From: Trachythela sp. YZ-2020
Taxonomy: Eukaryota; Cnidaria; Anthozoa; Malacalcyonacea; Clavulariidae
Length of the DNA: 64,000 nucleotides
Reading direction: 5' to 3'
Assembly: GCA_016169945.1 (NCBI GenBank)
Contig: JADLSH010000193.1
Span: 1,922,001-1,986,000, forward strand
Shown: positions 56,273 through 63,723 of the stretch, in pieces
Position numbering within the stretch: position 1 is the stretch's first letter
How the letters are laid out: each line of letters starts with the position of its first letter
Made by a program: the position numbers and the translations under genes
The notes under the pieces: generated by a model
What the model was told of the DNA's origin: nothing
The model's database searches: none
The model's input: only the letters and a program-made list of their open reading frames with translations

Positions 56273-56699
56273 CTTCTTTATTTTCACATCTTTTACTAAT
56301 AACATGCTTTGCAATAAATACTCCACCGCAAAACAGCCCAATGAATGGAAGATAGGGTGTTATATGACCAAAAATATTTTTTAAATCTCTCTTTAGCAGT
56401 TGGTTATCTTTTAGCTCCTTTTCCATTTCATCTGGTTCTTTAATCATGTTTAGGTTTTCCATTAGCTCTGAAAACTTTGAGATTAGATTGTTTGAAATGA
56501 ACTCATTTGTCACATCTAGCTGTTTTCTATCATAGTCTTTTTTAATCTTTTCTAAAGTTTCCTGACTTGCCTTTTTGATATATTTAGCGGTGTATTTAAT
56601 TTCGCCTGTCTCAGATAATGAGAGCAGTTCCTCACGTATGTTAATATCTTCTTCAGTTTCGTCAGTTTCCATATTTATGTTAGGCATTGGGTCGTCCAT
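56247..56699 (-). CDS. Single-pass membrane protein with long coiled N-terminal region
   Basis: 150 residues, with start context TATAATAAATGG. Residues 1-110 are acidic and helical in character. A hydrophobic segment (about 113-132, PYLPFIGLFCGGVFIAKHVI) and a short charged tail follow. Overlaps its neighbours by about 20 bases at each end, an operon-like packing. A minor virion or scaffold protein is possible. Not recognised. Confidence 0.6.
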   Translation of the reverse strand: MDDPMPNINMETDETEEDINIREELLSLSETGEIKYTAKYIKKASQETLEKIKKDYDRKQLDVTNEFISNNLISKFSELMENLNMIKEPDEMEKELKDNQLLKRDLKNIFGHITPYLPFIGLFCGGVFIAKHVISKRCENKEDGEQKQQD

Positions 56700-56880
56700 T
56701 TATTATAGGTGTATAGATAGCGAACAAAGTAAATCCTATTGCGAACAAAATAAATCCTATTGCGAACAAAGTAAATCCTATTGCGAATAAGATGAAAAAT
56801 ATTGCAGATAGGATAGGATTACGTTGAACATAGAATGCTATGTGTGTAAGGATGTCGCAGCAGTATTTCCAGTCTTGCAT
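56680..56880 (-). CDS. 66-aa membrane protein built on a 21-nt tandem repeat
   Basis: A short polar N-terminus is followed by a very hydrophobic segment in which the seven-residue unit LFAIGF(T/I) recurs. At the DNA level this is about three and a half copies of a 21-base repeat (GCGAACAAAGTAAATCCTATT type) at about 56,718-56,785. It overlaps the genes on both sides (20 and 62 bases). The hydrophobic repeat would span the membrane. It may be real or a repeat expansion in a gene end. Confidence 0.5.
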   Translation of the reverse strand: MQDWKYCCDILTHIAFYVQRNPILSAIFFILFAIGFTLFAIGFILFAIGFTLFAIYTPIINGRPNA

Positions 56881-57421
56881 ATTTATTATTCTTTAACTTT
56901 TCTATAATACTTCTCTCCTCTTCCTTTGTAGTGTGAAGAGACACATCTAAAATTAACTGCATATCCTTTCTATTAGGGTTGTAGAACACCACCAGCTTGG
57001 AGATGTTTTCCCTATAAGGTTTAGCAATACTGGTTAACTGCTGAGTGATAACGATGGTGCTAAGGCTGTAATGCCTTGCAGAGAATGCAAGCTTTACTAG
57101 TTCACTCGTTCTGTTTTTAACAGACTGTCCACTTGCGCAATCATCAAGAATGATGAGACTATTTGTTCCACTGAATATACCTACAATATACTTTAAGAAT
57201 TCTTCGACGTTATCTTGATCACAGGGAACCGGGAAAAACTTTTCATCGTCCTTGTATTTCCAACTTTGATAGGTCTTATTCCACTCATAGGTTGGACAGA
57301 TTAGAAAGATGTAATCAAAGTGTTTAGGATAATCTTTCTCTAATAAATCTAATAGGTAATATGTTTTTCCACTTCCTGTCATTCCAACTATTGTCATGTT
57401 AAATGGTGTTTCTAACGTCAT
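56819..57421 (-). CDS. Genome packaging ATPase (A32/FtsK-HerA type)
   Basis: 200 residues, start context GAATAAATG. Walker A GMTGSGKT at residues 13-20 and Walker B LIILDD at 89-94. An ARH-containing segment after Walker B and an ITQQ sensor-like motif follow. Size and motif order match the packaging ATPases of Polintons, virophages and nucleocytoplasmic large DNA viruses. Role: pumps the viral genome into the preformed capsid. It lies next to the capsid gene, as usual in this group, and both motifs look intact. Confidence 0.88.
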   Translation of the reverse strand: MTLETPFNMTIVGMTGSGKTYYLLDLLEKDYPKHFDYIFLICPTYEWNKTYQSWKYKDDEKFFPVPCDQDNVEEFLKYIVGIFSGTNSLIILDDCASGQSVKNRTSELVKLAFSARHYSLSTIVITQQLTSIAKPYRENISKLVVFYNPNRKDMQLILDVSLHTTKEEERSIIEKLKNNKYARLEILLRHPYTHSILCST

Positions 57422-57432
57422 TTATTCATAAC

Positions 57433-57463
57433 ATTTTTCCTAACTCATTAGGTTAGGAAAAAT
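57433..57463. terminator. Hairpin after the capsid gene
   Basis: 12-bp perfect arms (ATTTTTCCTAAC and complement) with a 7-base loop, between the capsid-gene stop (57,480) and the ATPase start (57,421) on the minus strand. Proposed 3'-end hairpin of the capsid transcript. Confidence 0.6.
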
Positions 57464-57479
57464 TTTTTTTTTTCATTTT

Positions 57480-57838
57480 TTAGTACTCGATACCCTGCAG
57501 AGACTTATTTGTAATATTAACCATACCATCAGATATCACAAAGATATAGCAATATAAGTCCTGTCTACTGTTAGTTTTTTCCTTTGTAATCTCTAGGAGA
57601 ACTCCAGACTGTCTGTTGAGTATCTTTTTTCCATTTCCTGCAACATTGTTATCGTTGAAAGATCTCAGATCAATAACCATTGCAAACTTATGGTCTTCGA
57701 AGAAATCCTCAGCTAGAAGGGTATCTCTTTTTCGGTTTAGGAAAACCCTTTCTGCTTCGTAGAAAAAATGTGACATATCCATTCCTTGACTGTAAACAGA
57801 GTTTGGCACTCCTTCTATTGTTACCTTTACATTTGTAA
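57480..57838 (-). CDS. C-terminal part of the major capsid protein, shifted frame
   Basis: An open frame of about 119 codons that begins at the very point where the upstream capsid frame ends and continues the same protein. It includes the NSVYSQGM stretch and a long beta-strand-rich segment. It lacks its own credible start (the first candidate is GTG at 57,809). The frame differs from the upstream part by one base, so the gene is broken here. Confidence 0.7.
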
Positions 57839-57840
57839 TA

Positions 57841-58704
57841 CTAGTACTCTTCGCTGTCTGTAGATGCCTTTGGTTTGAATAGCATAACGATAGCTCTCAT
57901 GCTTTTTCTTGGAAGGTTGATATTCTCATTGATGAGTGTAGTGTCTTTTCCCCACACATCCTTCTTAAACAATGTTACATGTTCAAAACTAAGTGATCTC
58001 CCAACTTCATAACTATTGAGAGCGTTATTGTACACATCTGAATTTTCTATTGTTTCATACTCCAGTTTGATATCCTCCAGCGAATAACCATTAACCTTTT
58101 GACTATTCTGTGCAACCATGATCTCATCAGCGCTTGGTAGTGTTATTTTGTAACGGATATCACTGTACATATCGTATGGGGCGTACAGACCATGATCATT
58201 TAGGATTTTTCCAAGCTTAATCCTTACCTTGCTATCGAAGACTTTTGCCATGTACATGTCTTTTTTCACTGTTAGATCAGCACTATCATCCTTTGACATA
58301 AGCTTCCGAGTGTTTTCATTCATAATTCCCTTATCTACCATGTTACTTCTTTCCCTATTTGATAGCCAAAAGTCTCTGTAGACGGAGTATATGCTTTCAC
58401 TTGTATTATCATAAGCAACTTCTTCTCCAACTGTTATCTCTAGCTTTTTAACTAGAAGTTTTCCTAGGTTATTTAAGAACCAAGACTTCGTGTTACCGCT
58501 TTTAAACTTTGCAGAAAGGAACAGTGAGTTTGGAACCAGACACACGTTAGGTTTTAACTTAGGAAGGTTGATATAAATTTCATCTCCTGGACTAGCTTTG
58601 TTAGGATTGAATGTAACCGTATTAAAGGTTCTTGTTCCCTTAATTTCAGTCTTATTAATCCTTCGGTAATCAGGCATAAGTTGTTCTAATTTCAATGTAG
58701 TCAT
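57841..58704 (-). CDS. Probable major capsid protein (double jelly-roll), N-terminal part
   Basis: 287 codons to a stop at 57,841, then continued in another frame to 57,480 (total near 410 residues). Features typical of Polinton-like capsid proteins: an N-terminal YINLPKLKPN block, a conserved NNLGKLLVKKLEITVGEEVAYDN-like strand pair (residues about 78-100), and long beta-rich segments. Start context TATAATAAAGAG then ATG. It would form the virion shell. The break is a TAG reached in frame about 18 bases before the homology resumes one base out. The identification rests on pattern memory and neighbourhood with the ATPase. Confidence 0.7.
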   Translation of the reverse strand: MTTLKLEQLMPDYRRINKTEIKGTRTFNTVTFNPNKASPGDEIYINLPKLKPNVCLVPNSLFLSAKFKSGNTKSWFLNNLGKLLVKKLEITVGEEVAYDNTSESIYSVYRDFWLSNRERSNMVDKGIMNENTRKLMSKDDSADLTVKKDMYMAKVFDSKVRIKLGKILNDHGLYAPYDMYSDIRYKITLPSADEIMVAQNSQKVNGYSLEDIKLEYETIENSDVYNNALNSYEVGRSLSFEHVTLFKKDVWGKDTTLINENINLPRKSMRAIVMLFKPKASTDSEEY

Positions 58705-58735
58705 ACTTTCTCTTTATTATAGATAGAAAAAAGAA

Positions 58736-59080
58736 CTAGTCATCAAGACTAATTAGTCTATTTGGCATTACTTGAGGAGCATCATCTTTTTCATCTTTTT
58801 TAACTTCTTCATCTTTTTCAGTCCTCTTGTCTTGCTTGTATGTGAAGTATAAACAAACCAAACCAGAGATTACTCCAACTCCTGTAAGGATTGTCATGTT
58901 GTTGGTTTCACTACTTTTTTCTGTTTTACTCATTGTATCTTTATCTATCACTGCTTGCGCATGTACCGCTGCTTTCCTTTCCTTTGCTGCTCTTGAAATT
59001 GCAGCAAGTCTCTTTCCAGCTGCAACTCTTCTAGGATCCTTCTCCTTTTCAACCATTGTAATTCTTTGTTCTTCACTCAT
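58736..59080 (-). CDS. Basic single-pass membrane protein
   Basis: 114 residues, start context AAGATAAATG. A basic segment with DPRRVAAGKRLAAISRAAK (15-33) precedes one membrane span (about 62-81, MTILTGVGVISGLVCLYFTY) and an acidic K/D/E tail. The DPxRVAAGKRLA motif recurs, from memory, in small proteins next to the capsid gene of animal Polinton-like elements; function unknown. The stop is 32 bases before the capsid gene start. Confidence 0.65.
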   Translation of the reverse strand: MSEEQRITMVEKEKDPRRVAAGKRLAAISRAAKERKAAVHAQAVIDKDTMSKTEKSSETNNMTILTGVGVISGLVCLYFTYKQDKRTEKDEEVKKDEKDDAPQVMPNRLISLDD

Positions 59081-59098
59081 TTATCTTAAGTAGATCTA

Positions 59099-59282
59099 AG
59101 TAATCTTAGTTTTTACTTAGTTTTATCTTAAATTTACTTGTAAGCAAATTTAAGTAACTTTTAAGTAGAATTTAAGTAATCTTGTTTTTACTTAGATTTA
59201 TCTTAAATTTACTTGTAAGAAAATTTAAGTAACTTTTAAGTAGAATTTAAGTAATCTTGTTTTTACTTAGATTTATCTTAGA
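59099..59282. repeat. 75-76-bp tandem repeat, about 2.4 copies, rich in AAGTAA
   Basis: Units begin near 59,099, 59,175 and 59,250. Each contains several TTACTT/AAGTAA words and an internal palindrome (CTTAAATTT and its complement around a 10-base spacer). It fills the gap between the 59,278 stop and the 59,080 start on the minus strand. It could be a regulatory block, a 3'-end structure or a replication-related repeat. Confidence 0.75.
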
Positions 59283-60687
59283 TTATGAATTTTGAGACTA
59301 ATGAACCACTAATTAGTGTGACGGCTAGAAGAAATAGCTCTGACTGTGGTTTATCAGATATGGTTACAACTCTTCTAGTTGGCGTAGACGAGGAAGTAGT
59401 AGTTGTTTCCCCAGTATCCTTGCTACGTTCTACTCCGCTCGGCACACCTATATCAAAGTAATTAACTTCATCATTTTTTCCAAAACTCATTCCACTTTTG
59501 GCAAGTGTAAGAATATTGTTATAACCAGCTACCATTTTGTTGAGTATGACCATGTTAGATGGAATTAGTATAACTCCTGGTGAGATAGCCATATTCAGCA
59601 CAACATTTGTGTCTTTTATTGCTGTTCTCATGTTTGTCACGGTAACAGTTTGATCGTCCTGAATGGTTGAGTCATTAACTAACTTTCGGAATACTTCCTG
59701 TGTTTGTATTGACATAGCACCTCTTCCAACAATAGGCCATCGAGTCTTTGCTTGCGCACCTAATACGCAGTAAACGTAACTCTCTACGCTCTGTTGAAAT
59801 AGTAACTGGCCTGTTTTTGTCAGCCCGTTAGATTTAGTGGCAATGAAATTTTTGTAATCATCTAGACCTACAATGGTTGTTTTGTCAGCCTTCTGATACT
59901 TAATCCCAACCACATTTCTATTATTGTTGAGTACGTATTTATAGTTTCTTACCCTAATCTTATCTCTAACCTTTTTACCATGCCAGAGATTAATCTCGGT
60001 GTGTCCCTGATCAAACCCATCCTTCCATATTGTTTTAGTAGGCTTATGTTTCATGATAAGGGTTTTCATTTGTTGTGATATAAATCTAGTCATCTTGTTT
60101 GGCTGACTGATGAATCTCCTCATGTGATAGTATAGGTGATACCTTGCAATACTTGTAATAATCTTTGGACCATTGGATGTGAAGTGTTCTGTACTAATTC
60201 CACATGAGTACGTTGTTATATATGCAGCAAAGAGAGCGGCTATGTATGTATTCTCCTTGTAGTCATTTGAATTCTCGTTGTTCTTTATATCAAAGTCTGG
60301 AAGATTTACATCAAAGAACAAGTCATCTGTAACATAAATCTTAAAAGAGTTTACTTTCTGATCTGAAGAATTTTTGGTAAATGGTTGAACAGTTCCACTA
60401 ACCCCCCATGGCACTTGCCAGTACAAATTCTTTGTCCACTCCTTATTGTTTAAAAAGGTGCTAGAAGTAATGTCATAGCTATCATCATCATTAATCTTGT
60501 AATATGTGGTATATTTGTCTATGTCTCCGTTATCCTTCAGGTCCACTTCAAAACTAAACTTGGACGCGGTAGCATATGGATATTTGGTTAAAAATCTCTT
60601 TTTTGCTTCCTCAGGTCCTTCTTTCAAATTCCTCTTTACCTTGTCGAGATTATCGGCTCCGTAAAAGGAAATTATGTATTTGTCCAT
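59278..60687 (-). CDS. Large unrecognised viral-like protein with C-terminal anchor
   Basis: 469 residues, start context AAAATAAATGG. Mostly soluble, mixed alpha/beta in composition, with an aromatic-rich N-terminal third (YWQVPWGV near 92) and a basic middle. A conserved-looking RWPIVGRGAMS stretch lies near residue 320. A Ser/Thr-rich linker (TTTTSSSTPTRR, about 428-439) leads to a C-terminal membrane segment (about 449-469). I cannot assign a family. No adenain-type protease triad was identified. A membrane-anchored virion protein is a possible reading. Divergent from the 60,793 gene across 105 bases. Confidence 0.65.
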   Translation of the reverse strand: MDKYIISFYGADNLDKVKRNLKEGPEEAKKRFLTKYPYATASKFSFEVDLKDNGDIDKYTTYYKINDDDSYDITSSTFLNNKEWTKNLYWQVPWGVSGTVQPFTKNSSDQKVNSFKIYVTDDLFFDVNLPDFDIKNNENSNDYKENTYIAALFAAYITTYSCGISTEHFTSNGPKIITSIARYHLYYHMRRFISQPNKMTRFISQQMKTLIMKHKPTKTIWKDGFDQGHTEINLWHGKKVRDKIRVRNYKYVLNNNRNVVGIKYQKADKTTIVGLDDYKNFIATKSNGLTKTGQLLFQQSVESYVYCVLGAQAKTRWPIVGRGAMSIQTQEVFRKLVNDSTIQDDQTVTVTNMRTAIKDTNVVLNMAISPGVILIPSNMVILNKMVAGYNNILTLAKSGMSFGKNDEVNYFDIGVPSGVERSKDTGETTTTSSSTPTRRVVTISDKPQSELFLLAVTLISGSLVSKFII

Positions 60688-60792
60688 TTATTTTATTTAA
60701 ATAAATGAAGAAGATAACAGTATTTATAGAAAATAATAAGAAGGGATCTTTATCTTGACGTTTGTATTAACAAACTTGCTGCTGGATCTATA

Positions 60793-61392
60793 ATGACTCT
60801 AAAGAATGCAACAATCTATTGGAAGTATAAAAACACCATCTCTGGTGTCAATGACTTCATTTTATATGGAACAGGCGCCAGCGTGAGTTCTCTTAGTCAA
60901 AAGATTATGTTTGGCGAAGGGTACTGGACCTTTGATATGATTAAAAACAAGCTGGAACCATTCGGAATATTACTAACCAGAAGCGTACATGACAATAAGT
61001 GTCAGATTCTCTCTAAGAATCACCTCTTAGACCTTGATAAATTTGCTCCACTGCTTGGTTTTCCAGAGAGACAAATAATCAACGATGATAATGTTTGGGT
61101 AACCTCACCCAACACAGTAGACGTTAACCAAGGTCTTGCGTATATTAATATTAATTGTGATGTAGTAAATACAACAGAAAATTCTAACACAGATGGTAAG
61201 AGAAGTTATACATTAGCTGCACTTCCAATAACGACAGAACAGCATCTTAACGGGTCAGTAACATATTTCAGAAACATTGATAGTAAGGTTGTAATTAACA
61301 ATGGATGTTTTAACAGATTAGTCTTTGATGTTGACGCGAATATTAACAAAAAGGTTGATGTAGATGTACTTCTTGAATTATACATTGACTAA
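60793..61392 (+). CDS. Putative minor capsid/structural protein
   Basis: 199 residues, start after TCTATA. An N-terminal half of mixed composition (ends around LLGFPER near residue 97) is followed by a beta-rich half with NVDVNQG-like, YININCDVV and LAALPITTEQHLNGSVTYF blocks and a terminal VDVLLELYID. This looks like a beta-sandwich structural domain. From memory, similar proteins lie beside integrase in cnidarian Polinton-like elements. A penton/minor capsid role is inference. Its stop is 4 bases before the integrase start. Confidence 0.6.
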   Translation: MTLKNATIYWKYKNTISGVNDFILYGTGASVSSLSQKIMFGEGYWTFDMIKNKLEPFGILLTRSVHDNKCQILSKNHLLDLDKFAPLLGFPERQIINDDNVWVTSPNTVDVNQGLAYININCDVVNTTENSNTDGKRSYTLAALPITTEQHLNGSVTYFRNIDSKVVINNGCFNRLVFDVDANINKKVDVDVLLELYID

Positions 61393-61396
61393 ATAA

Positions 61397-62389
61397 ATGA
61401 AAAATAAGGAATTTGTTATTGAACAAGGTCTAAGGGATATCTATTATAATCCAAGTACTGGTTACCAGTCTATGGAAAGGTTATATCAAAAGGCAAAGGA
61501 TGAAGGACTAAATGTTAGCCGAAGACTTGTAAGAGACTGGTTGAAAACTCAGGACACATACACAAGGTACAAACCCATCGTTAGAAAACATAAATTTCAA
61601 AGAACATTCGTCACGGACTTAGCTGACCAAATACAGATGGATCTAGTAGATATGAGCAAGTACAAGAGTCAAAACAAAGGATATTACTGGATTTTAACAG
61701 TTGTGGAAATCCTTAGCCGTTTTGCCTTTACAATCTCAGTTTACAGGAAGGATACCAAAAACATGACAGCCGCTGTAGACAAGCTACTAAAAGAGTTTAA
61801 GGAAAGGTTTGGTCAGTATCCAAAAACTGCACAGTTTGATGAGGGAAAAGAGTTTTACAACGTCGGTGTGAAAAATTTACTAAAAAAACACAGTGTTCCC
61901 TACTTCTCTACGAACTCAGACAGAAAGGCAGTCATAGTTGAAAGACTTAACCGAACACTAAAGACATCCATGTGGAAGTATTTTTATAACGAGGGAACCC
62001 ACAACTGGATTAATGCACTAGATGAACTCACATACAACTATAATCATACCAAACACAGCAGCATACTAATGAGTCCTGCCAGTGTGAATGAATATAACAA
62101 GGACCAGGTATGGATTACACTATTTGGTTACGGACTAGGAGAGTTTCCATTACCAAAGTTTAAAGTTGGTGATATTGTTAGGATAAGTAAGTATAAGAAT
62201 ATTTTTGGCAAGGGGTATGAGGCAAACTTTACGGAGGAGAAATTTAAGATTATCAAGGTATTTAGAGGTGATCCTAACATGTATGAGATAGTGGATGAAG
62301 ATGACGAACTAATTATTGGAAAGTTCTATGAAGATGAAATGAGTCATGCGGATGAAGATCCTCACGTGCACAAGATAGAAAAAGTTTAA
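61397..62389 (+). CDS. Retrovirus-type integrase of the element
   Basis: 330 codons. An N-terminal HTH-like/zinc-less region precedes an rve catalytic core with D82 (QMDLVDM), D148 (AQFDEGKEF) and E182 (KAVIVERLNR), i.e. a D,D(33)E arrangement. A region with FKVGDIVRISKYKNIFGKGY (C-terminal SH3-like domain) follows. Inserts the element into host DNA with a short target duplication. Start context TAAATAAATG. The frame stops at 62,389, but a chromodomain-like tail continues in the other frame to 62,481, so the C-terminus is cut off here. Confidence 0.9.
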   Translation: MKNKEFVIEQGLRDIYYNPSTGYQSMERLYQKAKDEGLNVSRRLVRDWLKTQDTYTRYKPIVRKHKFQRTFVTDLADQIQMDLVDMSKYKSQNKGYYWILTVVEILSRFAFTISVYRKDTKNMTAAVDKLLKEFKERFGQYPKTAQFDEGKEFYNVGVKNLLKKHSVPYFSTNSDRKAVIVERLNRTLKTSMWKYFYNEGTHNWINALDELTYNYNHTKHSSILMSPASVNEYNKDQVWITLFGYGLGEFPLPKFKVGDIVRISKYKNIFGKGYEANFTEEKFKIIKVFRGDPNMYEIVDEDDELIIGKFYEDEMSHADEDPHVHKIEKV

Positions 62390-62481
62390 AAAAAAGAAAA
62401 GGTATGGTGCTTGTAAAGTGGATGGGATACGATAACAAACATAACTCCTGGATTCCTGAAAAAGACATCATTAATAAATAA
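62387..62481 (+). CDS. Out-of-frame chromodomain tail of the integrase
   Basis: About 31 codons, in the -1 frame relative to the integrase, contain the chromodomain signature V-K-W-x-G-Y followed by S-W-I-P-E. The stop (62,479-62,481) directly abuts the next gene's ATG at 62,482. Integrases of this class often end in a chromodomain. The junction lies in GTTTAAAAAAAAGAAAAG, where an indel or slippage is likely. Confidence 0.65.
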
Positions 62482-63684
62482 ATGATGGAAGAAGCTGTTG
62501 ATGACATAGAGTTAGAAGACTTACGTCGCGAACAACAACCAGAAGCTGGTGAGGAGGGAGAGACTAGTTTTATGGATGACAGACCTGGAGACGAAAGTAT
62601 TCTTATCATTGATGGATCAAATCCTATATTTGTAAGACCTGATGATAATATTCCAAATGTTAACCGTGACGTTGGTGTGATGAGACGACATATCATACAT
62701 GATAAAAAACAGTTTCTGAAAACTGGGCTTGGTATCGCTGTGAACAAGGTTGATGGACCAAACTCAACAATATTATACGACAAGTTAAAAACTACTACCG
62801 CTAAGGATGGAAAAATTAACGGTGCAACATACAAAGGTAAAAAAATTATAATCCTAAGGAACGGAAAAATGGAGTACTCCGCGGATAGAACCAAAACTCA
62901 GTATGTTAACGAGTTTAAGGAGTTACTCAGAAAGGCTGACATTGAACATCAAAAAACTCCTGCGGCGTTAGTCGAAGAACATATTAATGTTGACATTACT
63001 CAAGATGTTATGAACGACATCGTCGACAACGTTGGTGAAAGGATAGACTCTGAGATAAGTGATAGGGTTGAAGACTTTACAACCAACACAGAGATTACAA
63101 ACAACGAGTTAAGAGAGCTAAGAGGAATTCTAAACGCCCCAGAACGTGAGGATAAGATAGATGCTTTAAAGGTTGAAGGCGAACATTGGAAAAGAGAAGC
63201 AGAAAAAGCTGGGGACACCCCAAAGGGCAAACTTTACGAAGCCATCGTCAAGGCGGCTGAGTTAAAAGCTGACAAAATAAGACTAAATATTCGTCCCGAG
63301 AGCGAGGAGGTTATAAGCATGGTTCAGGAGGAGGCTGAGGCTAATGACCTAACCAGGTTTGAAAGATTCAAGAAATGGGCGAGGGAGAACATCACTGGAA
63401 TATCAGCCGTAGCGATATCCATGGCTGGAATAATAACCACGGTGGTTATTGGTGCGAGAAAAGCATTAAAACAGGGTGCGAAGGCCACATCTAAGTTTGG
63501 AAAAGCTGTGGCAAATCTGGCGAAGAAGTTTGGGCCGGTATTAGCAGCAGTGGCAAACCTTCTCTCAAAGGTTCTAACGTTGGGAGCAAACGGAATTATG
63601 TTCTTATCCAAAAACCTTTGGCTCCTTGCCTTAGCACTAACCTACTTCGTCTACAATGAATACAAAGACTACAGAAGGAATTGA
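62482..63684 (+). CDS. Large membrane-associated protein of the element
   Basis: 400 residues, start context AATAAATAAATG. An acidic N-terminus (1-60) and a soluble middle with coiled-coil-like K/E-rich segments (about 200-300) precede a C-terminal membrane-active region: WARENITGISAVAISMAGIITTVVIGA (about 299-325), an amphipathic Ala/Lys-rich helix (about 326-350), a second hydrophobic stretch (350-375) and a final span (379-391). From memory, proteins with this C-terminus are recurrent in cnidarian Polinton-like elements. Function unknown; host-membrane penetration or virion membrane anchoring is a guess. Confidence 0.65.
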   Translation: MMEEAVDDIELEDLRREQQPEAGEEGETSFMDDRPGDESILIIDGSNPIFVRPDDNIPNVNRDVGVMRRHIIHDKKQFLKTGLGIAVNKVDGPNSTILYDKLKTTTAKDGKINGATYKGKKIIILRNGKMEYSADRTKTQYVNEFKELLRKADIEHQKTPAALVEEHINVDITQDVMNDIVDNVGERIDSEISDRVEDFTTNTEITNNELRELRGILNAPEREDKIDALKVEGEHWKREAEKAGDTPKGKLYEAIVKAAELKADKIRLNIRPESEEVISMVQEEAEANDLTRFERFKKWARENITGISAVAISMAGIITTVVIGARKALKQGAKATSKFGKAVANLAKKFGPVLAAVANLLSKVLTLGANGIMFLSKNLWLLALALTYFVYNEYKDYRRN

Positions 63685-63723
63685 ATAAGGTTTAATTTAA
63701 ATAAACTATATTAATAAAGAGAG

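Noticed and set aside
62375..62400. Programmed -1 ribosomal frameshift in the integrase
   Set aside because: The A-rich run is suggestive, but the zero-frame codons AAA GTT TAA do not form a canonical X-XXY-YYZ slippery site. An indel is simpler.
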